Assembly: GCA_022827275.1 (NCBI GenBank)
Contig: JAJDTG010000003.1
Span: 1 to 42,336 of the forward strand
DNA length: 42,336 bases
Origin: Candidatus Dadabacteria bacterium
Lineage (GTDB): Bacteria > Desulfobacterota_D > UBA1144 > Nemesobacterales > Nemesobacteraceae
Direction: 5' to 3'
Shown here in pieces: positions 35,310-42,336 of the stretch (the first letter of the stretch is position 1; each line of letters begins with the position of its first letter). Made by a program: the position numbers and the translations under genes. The notes under the pieces are model-generated. The model saw only the letters and a list, made by a program, of their open reading frames with translations, had not been told where the DNA came from and made no database searches.

Positions 35310-36367
35310 TATTGCTGCTGGGCACCCTGGTGCTGATTTGAAGGGCTGAATCTTTTTATGTCCCTAAGCAGACATGAGACCAGATCTACCGTGTGACTGA
35401 TATCGCTTTTATAGGCAATGGAGCTCGGGCTGTGAAGATACCTCGTCGGAACCGATATGACGGCCGCCCTGGTTCCCTTTCCGGTGACCTGCATGGCGGT
35501 TGCGTTTGTACTGCCCGCTTTTTTTACCGTTATCTGATAAGGGATTTCGTTCTTCTCTGCAAGTTCCTTTATAAAAAAGCTAAACGGCCTGTGCGCTACC
35601 AAAAACCTGTCGGAAAGTCTGATCTCAGGCCCTTTACCGATATTGGCAAAGGACTTGCTTTCCGACACTCCCGGTATGTCCATCGCCACAGTGCCTTCAA
35701 GTGCGACGGCGAAGTCCGGTTCGTAAACCGGTGTTATAACTCTCGCTCCGCGAAGCCCGACTTCTTCCTGCACGGTAAAGGTAACTATGAGATTGCAGCC
35801 TAGATCCGGAGTTTTCTTGAGAGCCTCGATTATTACGAAAAGGCCCATCCTGTCGTCAAGAGCCTTGGAGATTACGGAATCCTCGGTTTCATCGAGGGAA
35901 GTATCAAATGAAACCATATCTCCTATTTCTACAAGATCGGCGACTTTTTCAGGGCTGAGGCCCAGATCAACCGCGCAGTCCTCGATCTCGGGAACTTCCT
36001 TGGCGCCTCCGCTGCTCCTGGTTACGTGGGGAGGAACCGCTGCCACTACCCCTTTTAAGGATTCTTTTCCCCATACCACAAGGCGCTGCCCGTAAAAAAC
36101 CCTGGCGTCCATTCCCCCAAGCGGGGTTACCCTCAAAAAACCCCTGCTGTCGATATGGTGTACCATGAATCCCACTTCATCCATGTGAGCGTCGAGAACA
36201 AAAGTGGGACCGTCTCCCGGGATACGGGCAATTATGTTTCCGAGAACATCTTCGGTGATGTCTTCTGAGAATTTTTTTATTTCCTCAAGCAGAATTGCCT
36301 TAACCAAACCCTCATCCCCGGGCATTCCCGGAGTGTCGCAGAGCTTCTTTAAGAGTGTTATATCCAT
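35309..36367 (-). CDS. M42-family metallopeptidase (aminopeptidase)
   Basis: The 352-residue protein has the dinuclear metal site of M42 peptidases: H61 and D63 (DAHMDE), D171 (ALDDR), the catalytic and ligand pair E201/E202 (VQEEVG), E224 (ALEGT) and H312 (RYLHSP). These large self-compartmentalised aminopeptidases degrade peptides in the cytoplasm. The start is the ATG at 36367, with no Shine-Dalgarno but a promoter so close that the transcript would be nearly leaderless. It precedes the acidic unknown gene in one operon. Confidence 0.93.
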   Translation of the reverse strand: MDITLLKKLCDTPGMPGDEGLVKAILLEEIKKFSEDITEDVLGNIIARIPGDGPTFVLDAHMDEVGFMVHHIDSRGFLRVTPLGGMDARVFYGQRLVVWGKESLKGVVAAVPPHVTRSSGGAKEVPEIEDCAVDLGLSPEKVADLVEIGDMVSFDTSLDETEDSVISKALDDRMGLFVIIEALKKTPDLGCNLIVTFTVQEEVGLRGARVITPVYEPDFAVALEGTVAMDIPGVSESKSFANIGKGPEIRLSDRFLVAHRPFSFFIKELAEKNEIPYQITVKKAGSTNATAMQVTGKGTRAAVISVPTRYLHSPSSIAYKSDISHTVDLVSCLLRDIKRFSPSNQHQGAQQQ

Positions 36368-36376
36368 GACGGGCTG

Positions 36377-36404
36377 ATTATAACCAAACAGGCCTCTTTT
36401 CCAA
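36377..36404 (-). promoter_or_regulatory. Promoter placing the M42 transcript start at its ATG
   Basis: On the minus strand TTGGAA (36404-36399), a 16-base spacer and TATAAT (36382-36377). Transcription would start near 36370 and the ATG begins at 36367, so the leader would be about 3 bases. Confidence 0.55.
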
Positions 36405-36498
36405 AACTGCGCAAGGAAGCGCGAGCTTTCCGGATTGATTTATAAGTCTCAAAGCTTAATCTTTATAACAAAGTGCGAACTGAAGACAGGAGACGGAC

Positions 36499-37809
36499 TT
36501 GAACCCAGACGATCCCGGTCTTTTCAGACCTAAAAAAGAATCTCTTCCTCTTCCCGAGAGAATGAGACCTGAGAGCATACAAGAAATGGTAGGCCAGGAG
36601 CATCTGATAGGGCCTGACGGGCTTGTTACGAAAACGCTCGAAGCCGGAGGAGTGCATTCCATGATATTCTGGGGTCCTCCTGGAACGGGTAAAACGACTC
36701 TTTCAAGGCTGATCGCAGGCCGGGCGGGCGCAAGATTCGTGCAGATCAATGCGATTTCCTCAGGAGTCAGAGAACTTAGGGATATTGTCGCAGACGCGAG
36801 GGACGCTCTTTATTCAGGGCGTAAGACCGTGCTCTTCATTGACGAGATACACAGATTCAACAAGGCGCAGCAGGCAGCGCTTCTGAAGAGTGTTGAAGAA
36901 GGGGCCTTGGTGCTTATAGGGGCTACCACCGAGAATCCTTCGTTTGAAGTCATAAGTCCTCTTCTTTCCCGCTGTCAGGTTTATGTTCTTGATCCGCTTT
37001 CGGCACAGGATCTTGAACTCATACTCGAAAAAGCCTTCTCCGAGGACAAGGTTCTTACGGGCGCCGGCATTTCAGCTGACGCTCGAGACGAACTTATCGC
37101 CCTTTGCGGCGGAGACGCCAGGGTCATGCTGAACGCTCTTGAAATCGCTTCTTCGCTTCTTCGTTCGAAAAAACTTCCAGAGATTGACATTGATCTTGTG
37201 AAGGAGATTTTCCAGAAAACAGGCCTTCTTTATGACAGGGCGGGGGAGGAACATTACAATACGATTTCCGCTTTTATAAAAAGCGTTAGGGGAAGCGATC
37301 CCGACGCGGCGGTTTACTACTTGGCGAGAATGCTTGAGGCTGGAGAGGATCCGAAGTTTATCGCAAGGCGTCTTGTGATACTTGCTTCAGAGGATATTGG
37401 AAACGCCGAACCTTACGCGCTTACCCTCGCGACCGACTGCTTCACGGCGGTTAATTACGTGGGGATGCCGGAGAGCAGGATCATCCTCTCGCAGGTTACA
37501 ACCTATCTTGCCAGCTGTCCCAAGAGCAACGCTGCATACAGGGCGATAAAGAAGGCCGAGAACGATGTGAGAAAAAATCCAGGCCTCCAGGTACCACTTC
37601 ACCTGAGAAACGCGCCGACGAAACTCATGAAGGATCTTGGCTATAAGAAGGGCTACAAGTACGCCCATGACTACGAGGATCATTTTGTCGAAGACGATTT
37701 TCTTCCCGAGGAGATAAAAGACAGCGTTTACTATGAACCCACCGACAAGGGGAGGGAGGCGAATCTCAAGAAGTATCTGGAAGCGAGGTGGAAGAAGAGG
37801 AAAAAGTGA
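36499..37809 (+). CDS. rarA: Replication-associated recombination protein RarA (MgsA)
   Basis: A clamp-loader-like AAA+ ATPase that acts at stalled replication forks. The 436-residue product has Walker A GPPGTGKTT (residues 59-67), Walker B VLFIDEIHRF (111-120), the GATTENPSFEVISPLLSRC segment and the C-terminal YKYAHDYEDHFVEDDFLP-type block of RarA/WRNIP1. The start is TTG 36499 with AGGAG 6 bases upstream. Confidence 0.95.
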   Translation: MNPDDPGLFRPKKESLPLPERMRPESIQEMVGQEHLIGPDGLVTKTLEAGGVHSMIFWGPPGTGKTTLSRLIAGRAGARFVQINAISSGVRELRDIVADARDALYSGRKTVLFIDEIHRFNKAQQAALLKSVEEGALVLIGATTENPSFEVISPLLSRCQVYVLDPLSAQDLELILEKAFSEDKVLTGAGISADARDELIALCGGDARVMLNALEIASSLLRSKKLPEIDIDLVKEIFQKTGLLYDRAGEEHYNTISAFIKSVRGSDPDAAVYYLARMLEAGEDPKFIARRLVILASEDIGNAEPYALTLATDCFTAVNYVGMPESRIILSQVTTYLASCPKSNAAYRAIKKAENDVRKNPGLQVPLHLRNAPTKLMKDLGYKKGYKYAHDYEDHFVEDDFLPEEIKDSVYYEPTDKGREANLKKYLEARWKKRKK

Positions 37810-37828
37810 TCGGAAGAATCAGCCTTTT
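37801..37828. terminator. Possible bidirectional terminator between rarA and gloA
   Basis: AAAAG-TGAT, seven bases, ATCA-GC-CTTTT pairs with a small bulge and overlaps both convergent stop codons. The flanking A run on one side and T run on the other fit termination in both directions. The stem is weak. Confidence 0.35.
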
Positions 37829-38202
37829 CTCTGTATGAGTTCGATTTTGTACGAATCGGGATCCTCGACGAAAGCTATCACGGTGGTTCCGTGTTTCATG
37901 GGTCCCGGGGCCCTGGTTACCCGCCCACCGGCCTGTTCTATTTTCTCGCATGTTGCATATATGTCCTCTACTCCAAACGCCATGTGTCCGTAGCCCTCTC
38001 CAAGGTCGTATTGCGAGGTGTCCCAGTTATGTGTGAGTTCCAGGAAGGGTTCCGTGTTGCCTCCGTAACCCAGAAAAGCTAGCGTGAAGCGGCCTTCGGG
38101 ATAATCGGTTTTCCTGTGAAACTTAAGACCGATGATGTTGGTATAAAACGTGATTGATTTCTCAAGGTCACCGACCCTTATCATCGTGTGAAGATATTTC
38201 AT
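37819..38202 (-). CDS. gloA: Lactoylglutathione lyase (glyoxalase I), VOC family
   Basis: GloA converts the hemithioacetal of methylglyoxal and glutathione to lactoylglutathione. The 127-residue protein has the metal ligands H5, E55, H73 and E121 at the spacing of E. coli glyoxalase I (H5, E56, H74, E122), with the typical segments RVGDLEKSITFYTNIIGLK, FLELTHNWD, GYGHMAFGVED and DPDSYKIELI. It is divergent from the small ORF at 38293 and probably shares its promoter region. Confidence 0.93.
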   Translation of the reverse strand: MKYLHTMIRVGDLEKSITFYTNIIGLKFHRKTDYPEGRFTLAFLGYGGNTEPFLELTHNWDTSQYDLGEGYGHMAFGVEDIYATCEKIEQAGGRVTRAPGPMKHGTTVIAFVEDPDSYKIELIQRKG

Positions 38203-38219
38203 GAGTTTTTCCGCCTAGT

Positions 38220-38271
38220 TTGTCCGATTTTGCTTATCAATTATTATACTCTGTGATCTCTTGGGCGGTAA
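38220..38271. promoter_or_regulatory. Overlapping divergent promoters for gloA and the small ORF/SDR group
   Basis: In ATTATTATACT the minus-strand TATAAT (38248-38243) and the + strand TATACT (38245-38250) overlap by four bases. The -35 elements are poor (TTACCG at 38271-38266 for gloA with a 17-base spacer; TTGTCC at 38220-38225 with a 19-base spacer). Polymerase could bind only one direction at a time. Confidence 0.4.
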
Positions 38272-38292
38272 AGGGACCGCAGAGGTGTTGAG

Positions 38293-38433
38293 ATGACCGA
38301 AAAGAAACTAGAAAAACCGAAAACCAGAAAACCTGTTTCCACGAGATCCGGGAAGGTTATACCTTCGAAAAAAGACGTCGAGACGAAGAAAAGATTCAGG
38401 AAGGCGGACTGGGAAAAGGAAATCAAAAAATAG
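38293..38433 (+). CDS. Putative small basic protein, 46 residues
   Basis: ATG 38293 has AGAGGTG about 6 bases upstream and the frame runs to TAG 38431-38433. The product is lysine- and arginine-rich, begins MTEKKLEKPKTRKPVSTRSG and ends in KRFRKADWEKEIKK, without any hydrophobic segment. I recognise no family; it could bind nucleic acid or be a small ribosome-associated protein. The SDR gene starts 4 bases after its stop and has a poor ribosome site, so the two may be coupled. Confidence 0.55.
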   Translation: MTEKKLEKPKTRKPVSTRSGKVIPSKKDVETKKRFRKADWEKEIKK

Positions 38434-38437
38434 ACTT

Positions 38438-39493
38438 ATGGGAACCTCCAAAAACGCAAAGGCGGGGATAACTGGGGCGACGGGTTTTATCGGCAGCAAG
38501 CTTGCTGAAAGACTTACAGACGAGGGTTTCTCGATAAAATGCCTGGTGAGAAAAACGAGCCATACCGAGAAGCTGCGCTCTCTGGGTGCAGAGCTTGTCC
38601 ACGGGGACCTTTGCGACTCCAGTTCGCTTCAGACTTTTCCGGAAGGGTGCGATTACGTTTTTCATCTTGCTTCCAAGGTCTCTGACTGGGGCCCGAGAGA
38701 TGACTTTTTCAGGCAGAACGTGGAGGCGACGAAGATCCTTCTTGACTCTTCACGCGAGGCGGGGGTGAAGAGGTTCGTCTACATGAGTTCCTCTACCGTG
38801 ATCTGGAACGCTTCTTTTCTGGGAACAGTCAACCTCGAGGAAATAGATGAGAGTTATCCCTATCCGAAAACCCACCATAATTTTTATAATGAAACCAAGG
38901 CCTTATCCGAAAAACTTGTGAGAGAATATAACGGACGGGGAGGGCTTGAAACGGTCATACTAAGACCGTCAAACGTCTGGGGATCTGGAGACACGGTCAT
39001 ACTTCCGAGAATAGCTGATGCCTGCCTCAAAGGGATTCTGGTCAACATGGGTTTTAACAAAAAAATTGTCTCTCCATGCCATGTGCTTAATCTTGTTCAC
39101 GCCGCGGTGCTCTCAGCTCTTTCTCCCGCCGGGGCGGGCAACACCTACTTTGTAAACGACGGGGCGCGTATCGATAACCGCCGTTTTGTCTCAGATCAGC
39201 TCTCATCAATAGGAATCAAGTGGAAGCCGGGAATCACCGTACCTTATACCCTTGGGTATGCGGTCGCTTTCATTCTTGAGAAAATTTTTGAACTCAGGAG
39301 GTCAGTCACTCCTCCTGTGCTTACCCGTTTTGGCGTTTCCGCTCTTTCGAAAAGCAGGACCTACAGCATAGAAAGAGCCAAGAGGGATCTTGGATATGAA
39401 CCGGTGTGCGGTTACGAGGAGGGAATGAAAGGGCTTGCGGAGTGGATTTCAGAGATCGGCGGTTATGAAAAACTCCTTGGAAGAGGAAAATGA
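38438..39493 (+). CDS. NAD-dependent epimerase/dehydratase (extended SDR)
   Basis: The 351-residue protein has the nucleotide-binding GATGFIG (13-19), the VFHLASKVSDWG segment and the catalytic Y150-x3-K154 (FYNETK). The layout resembles 3-beta-hydroxysteroid dehydrogenase/OleD-like or sugar-nucleotide SDRs; the substrate is not clear. It is followed after one base by the ccm ATPase gene, so it is transcribed with the ccm cluster. A role in cytochrome maturation is not implied by that alone. Confidence 0.88.
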   Translation: MGTSKNAKAGITGATGFIGSKLAERLTDEGFSIKCLVRKTSHTEKLRSLGAELVHGDLCDSSSLQTFPEGCDYVFHLASKVSDWGPRDDFFRQNVEATKILLDSSREAGVKRFVYMSSSTVIWNASFLGTVNLEEIDESYPYPKTHHNFYNETKALSEKLVREYNGRGGLETVILRPSNVWGSGDTVILPRIADACLKGILVNMGFNKKIVSPCHVLNLVHAAVLSALSPAGAGNTYFVNDGARIDNRRFVSDQLSSIGIKWKPGITVPYTLGYAVAFILEKIFELRRSVTPPVLTRFGVSALSKSRTYSIERAKRDLGYEPVCGYEEGMKGLAEWISEIGGYEKLLGRGK

Positions 39494-39494
39494 T

Positions 39495-40217
39495 ATGCAG
39501 CGCAGTGCCTTTGCGATAGAAACCAGGGGGCTTGAAAAGCAGTTCGGGTTTTTCCCCGTGCTTATGGGAATTGATCTTACGGTCAGCCAAGGCGGATTTC
39601 TCACGATCTTCGGTCCCAATGGCGCCGGCAAGTCCACCTTGCTTTCCATTCTTTCGACTTTCATAAAACCCGGCGGCGGGGAGGCTTTTGTAGCCGGTTT
39701 TGACGTTTCCAGGGAAAAACAGCAGATAAGAAAACTTATAGGGTTCATCTCCCATAACACGATGCTTTATGAAAACCTTACCGCTTGGGAAAACCTCGAG
39801 TTTATAGGCGCGTTCTACGACGTACCGGATATTAAGAACAGGTGCTCTGATATTCTTGAGAGGGTCGAACTCTATGCCAAGAAAGACGCGCTCGTAAGCA
39901 CACTTTCTTTCGGAACGCGCCAGCGCCTCGCTATCGCCAGAACGCTTCTTCACGACCCGCAGATACTTTTTCTGGATGAGCCGTACAGCGGCCTTGATTA
40001 TGGCGGAGCTGCCATTCTTACCTCGATTCTAGGTTCAATGAAAGCGGACAAAACCGTAGTTATGACAACTCATAATGTCTACGAGGGGCTTTCGCTGTGC
40101 GACGAGGTCGCAATTCTCGATCAAGGAGAGGTGGTCTATGCGTCCGCGCAGAAACCCGCTCGCGAGGAATTTCAGGATATCTACATGTCTTGCGTCAGAA
40201 GTGGGGACGGGCAATGA
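39495..40217 (+). CDS. ccmA: Heme exporter ATP-binding protein CcmA
   Basis: CcmA powers release of holo-CcmE from the CcmABCD complex at the inner membrane. From ATG 39495 (AGAGGA upstream) the 240-residue protein has Walker A GPNGAGKST (40-48), signature LSFGTRQ (137-143), Walker B ILFLDEP (157-163) and H193 (MTTHN). An upstream in-frame stretch to 39435 lies inside the SDR gene and is not used. Together with ccmB-E this is System I. Confidence 0.92.
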   Translation: MQRSAFAIETRGLEKQFGFFPVLMGIDLTVSQGGFLTIFGPNGAGKSTLLSILSTFIKPGGGEAFVAGFDVSREKQQIRKLIGFISHNTMLYENLTAWENLEFIGAFYDVPDIKNRCSDILERVELYAKKDALVSTLSFGTRQRLAIARTLLHDPQILFLDEPYSGLDYGGAAILTSILGSMKADKTVVMTTHNVYEGLSLCDEVAILDQGEVVYASAQKPAREEFQDIYMSCVRSGDGQ

Positions 40218-40912
40218 GAAATATATTGCTTATATTCAGAAAGGATTTTCTGGTGGAGTGGCGTTCAAAGCAGATATTTCCGACGATGTTCGTATTTTCG
40301 CTTCTGCTTCTCCTGGTTTTTAACGTTGCTTTTGAATTCCGCTCGGATGTTGATTCCCGGGCGGTCTCGGCCGTTATCTGGATAACTTTTATTTTTTCCG
40401 GGCTCTTGGCTCTTGGAAGATCTTTTTCGCTTGAAAAAGAAAATAATGCCTTCGCGTTTCTTCTTCTGACTCCTGTAAGCAGAAGCTACATCTATCTCGG
40501 AAAACTGCTTTCAAACGTGGTTATGGTCCTGCTTTCGGAGCTTTTCATACTTCCGCTTTTTCTTCTGTTCTTTCTTTTTGACGCAAGCGGGGTTTCATTC
40601 TCACTGACGGGCACCGTACTACCTTTTCTGGGGGTTGTGTTTCTCGGAACGATAGGGTTTGTGTCGCTCGGCACTTTTTTTTCTTCGATGGCCCTTAATA
40701 CAAAGCTTCGCGACATGATGCTTCCCCTGCTGGTTTTTCCCCTCATCATACCCGTCGTGATAACCTCGGTCGGAATATGCTCTTCAATACTGGAAGGAAG
40801 GCCTCCGGATTACTACTCTTTTTCTTTGCAGGTGCTGGTTTCCTTCGATATAATTTTCATCCTTTTATGCTCTCTTCTGTTTGAGTATCTTATTGAGGAT
40901 AGCGGGGACTGA
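40214..40912 (+). CDS. ccmB: Heme exporter membrane protein CcmB
   Basis: CcmB is the membrane partner of CcmA. From ATG 40214, overlapping the ccmA stop (ATGA), the protein is 232 residues with about six hydrophobic segments and the typical opening MRNILLIFRKDFLVEWRSKQ and the RSFSLEKENNAFAFLLLTP region. An upstream in-frame extension inside ccmA is not used. Confidence 0.93.
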   Translation: MRNILLIFRKDFLVEWRSKQIFPTMFVFSLLLLLVFNVAFEFRSDVDSRAVSAVIWITFIFSGLLALGRSFSLEKENNAFAFLLLTPVSRSYIYLGKLLSNVVMVLLSELFILPLFLLFFLFDASGVSFSLTGTVLPFLGVVFLGTIGFVSLGTFFSSMALNTKLRDMMLPLLVFPLIIPVVITSVGICSSILEGRPPDYYSFSLQVLVSFDIIFILLCSLLFEYLIEDSGD

Positions 40913-40931
40913 CCCGCTTTCTTTTTAAAAA

Positions 40932-41591
40932 ATGCGAAAAATACTGTTTTTTCTGACGTTTGCACTCATGGTTCTTGCTACCTGGATGACGCTTTTTTAC
41001 GCTCCTACGGAGGTAGTCATGGGCCATGTGCAGAGAATTTTCTACTTCCACATGGGTACGGTCTGGGCCGCGACGGTCGCGTTTACTGTGGTTTTCGTGG
41101 CTAGCATATACTATCTCGTAAAGGAGACGGCGAAATGGGATACGCTTGCCTACTGCTCGGCCGAGATAGGCATGCTGCTTCTTACCCTCACGATTATCAC
41201 CGGGAGCATATGGGCAAAGCCGGTCTGGGGAACTTGGTGGACATGGGACCCGCAGCTGACGACCACGTTTATTCTCTGGGTTCTTTACGCCGTTTACCTG
41301 GTTTTGCGCTCCGGTGCCGGAGGGCGCGGAAAAAAAGCCAGATACTCGGCCATATTCGCCATAATAGCCTATGTGGACCTTCCCGTGGTTTATGTCTCGG
41401 CCCGTATAAAAAGGGGCATATCGCCCGTGGTCTTCGGACCGGGGGGAGGAGGGATAGATCCCGCGATGATGCACACTCTTTTGGTCACGCTGCTGGGGTT
41501 CACGCTTCTTTTCGTTTTACTCCTTGGTGAGAGGATGAGGATAATGAACATGGAAAATGCTCTTTACGCCCGGAGCGGGCGAGGGGGATAG
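40932..41591 (+). CDS. ccmC: Heme-handling protein CcmC
   Basis: CcmC presents heme to CcmE on the periplasmic side. The 219-residue membrane protein has the tryptophan-rich motif WGTWWTWDP (residues 99-107), and two candidate heme-ligand histidines, H40 (FYFHMG) and H181 (MMHTLL), matching the two external histidines of the family. It has about six membrane segments. Confidence 0.95.
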   Translation: MRKILFFLTFALMVLATWMTLFYAPTEVVMGHVQRIFYFHMGTVWAATVAFTVVFVASIYYLVKETAKWDTLAYCSAEIGMLLLTLTIITGSIWAKPVWGTWWTWDPQLTTTFILWVLYAVYLVLRSGAGGRGKKARYSAIFAIIAYVDLPVVYVSARIKRGISPVVFGPGGGGIDPAMMHTLLVTLLGFTLLFVLLLGERMRIMNMENALYARSGRGG

Positions 41592-41597
41592 TCTGCG

Positions 41598-41738
41598 ATG
41601 GAGTATTTTTTCTGGTCAAGCATAGTGGTCTGGGGCTCTCTTATCGCTTACGTGCTCTACCTGCGCGCGAAGTCGGATTCGGTAAGGAAAAAACTGCTCT
41701 CAGGCGGGGACGGCCCCGTAAGTGGAGGTGAAGGTTGA
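41598..41738 (+). CDS. ccmD: Small CcmD-like membrane protein
   Basis: The 46-residue ORF starts at ATG 41598 and has one hydrophobic helix at the N terminus (EYFFWSSIVVWGSLIAYVLY) followed by a charged tail with RAKSDSVRKKLLSGG. This is the shape and position of CcmD, which holds CcmC and CcmE with CcmAB. CcmD sequences are poorly conserved, so the call rests on size, topology and place between ccmC and ccmE. Its stop overlaps the ccmE start (TTGA). Confidence 0.85.
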   Translation: MEYFFWSSIVVWGSLIAYVLYLRAKSDSVRKKLLSGGDGPVSGGEG

Positions 41739-42136
41739 AGGGCAAGCTCAAATTCATTCTGCCTCTTGTCGTTATAGTGTCTTTGATTTCCTGGCTTGTC
41801 TTTGCGGGAGTCAAGGATTCCATGGTCTACTACATAACGGTTGATGAACTGCTGGAGGACGTCCCGGACATCTACGGGCAGAAGGTAAGGGTTTCTGGAA
41901 CCGTGGTTCACGATTCAATAAAGAACGAGCTGGATGATTCGCTTCGGTTTACCATAGCGGACGGCAAGGGTAAAATCGACATCGAGTACGACGGCATAAT
42001 TCCCGATATATTCACGGACGGGGTTGAAGCGGTCGTTGAGGGCAAGTTCTCAGCCGATAACGTCTTTGAGGCTGACCTGCTGCTTGCGAAGTGTCCCACC
42101 AAGTATGAATCAGAAGTGAATTATAGCGACAACTAG
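41735..42136 (+). CDS. ccmE: Heme chaperone CcmE, C-x3-Y variant
   Basis: CcmE carries heme covalently from CcmC to the cytochrome ligase. The 133-residue protein has an N-terminal signal anchor (about 6-25), then the OB-fold (GQKVRVSGTVV, LRFTIADGKGKIDIEYDG, EAVVEGKFSADNVFEADLLLAK). The classical heme-binding histidine in H-x3-Y is replaced by cysteine: C120 and Y124 in LAKCPTKYE. Such C-x3-Y CcmE proteins are known from Desulfovibrio and some archaea. Start is TTG 41735. No ccmF, ccmG or ccmH follows before tnpB. Confidence 0.95.
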   Translation: MKGKLKFILPLVVIVSLISWLVFAGVKDSMVYYITVDELLEDVPDIYGQKVRVSGTVVHDSIKNELDDSLRFTIADGKGKIDIEYDGIIPDIFTDGVEAVVEGKFSADNVFEADLLLAKCPTKYESEVNYSDN

Positions 42137-42154
42137 ACAATCGGATATAAGGTG

Positions 42155-42336
42155 ATGATAAGGACTTACAAGTGCCGTGCCAAGCTGACAAGGTTGGGTC
42201 ATGAGGCGTTATCCCAGATATTCAGTATGTGCGCTACACTCTACAACGCCTGTCTTGAGGAACGTATTGATTGCTACAAGAAGACAGGCGAATCTCGTTC
42301 ATATTACGATCAGTGCAAAACGCTGACCGAAGTGAG
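42155..42336 (+). mobile_element. tnpB: TnpB (IS200/IS605 OrfB) transposase-associated nuclease, 5' end (partial)
   Basis: The frame from ATG 42155 begins MIRTYKCRAKLTRLG and continues with SQIFSMCATLYNACLEERIDCYKK, the N-terminal domain of TnpB/IS605 OrfB proteins, related to Cas12 and guided by omega RNA. GTG 42152 is an alternative start. The gene runs off the window, so the RuvC residues and zinc ribbon cannot be checked, nor is a tnpA visible. The element end and TAM are not recognisable in the 18 bases after ccmE. Confidence 0.85.

Overview
The window is a piece of a bacterial chromosome of moderate GC content. It opens with the last codons of tuf, then a long ribosomal-protein supercluster (S10, spc and alpha operons fused) on the + strand to about 15.2 kb. 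After that come mostly single housekeeping genes on both strands, then a System I cytochrome c maturation cluster. It ends inside a TnpB-type transposon gene. The gene set suggests a Gram-negative, respiring, free-living or loosely associated bacterium: CcmABCDE, UbiE/MenG, citrate synthase, an EI-Ntr-like PtsP and FprA-type ferredoxin reductase. CcmE carries C-x3-Y instead of the usual heme-binding histidine, rpmD (L30) is absent from its normal place, and many core genes start with TTG. These traits point to a deep-branching lineage such as Desulfobacterota, Dadabacteria or Nitrospinota, but the sequence alone does not fix the phylum.

Layout. 1-15.2 kb: tuf(end)-rpsJ-rplC-rplD-rplW-rplB-rpsS-rplV-rpsC-rplP-rpmC-rpsQ-rplN-rplX-rplE-rpsN-rpsH-rplF-rplR-rpsE-rplO-secY-adk-map-infA-rpmJ-rpsM-rpsK-rpsD-rpoA-rplQ, closed by a probable terminator. 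15.3-17.9 kb: a luciferase-like oxidoreductase, a TIGR01777 epimerase and pdxH. 17.9-21.3 kb (minus strand): ubiE/menG and metF behind their own promoter, then an SRPBCC protein and an MFS transporter. 21.5-24.2 kb: a putative small leader ORF, alr, dtd, smpB and ssrA (tmRNA), so both trans-translation components are adjacent. 24.2-28.6 kb: rdgB, pyrG and an RNase II-family exonuclease. 28.7-34.9 kb: fprA-like reductase (minus), ptsP, an M50 membrane protease and gltA. 35-38.2 kb: an unknown acidic protein with an M42 aminopeptidase (minus), rarA, and gloA (minus). 38.3-42.1 kb: a tiny basic ORF, an SDR epimerase, then ccmA-ccmB-ccmC-ccmD-ccmE. 42.15 kb to the end: start of tnpB.

Most genes are ordinary core genes. 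The parts worth a second look are the CcmE variant and the TnpB element next to it, the 39-residue tandem repeat on L17, two small ORFs with good start signals (upstream of alr and upstream of the SDR gene), a coupled leader frame before metF, a perfect 24-base palindrome in the MFS/alr intergenic region, and two promoters that place transcription starts within a few bases of the start codon. I see no CRISPR array and no strong evidence of a wholly new multi-gene system.
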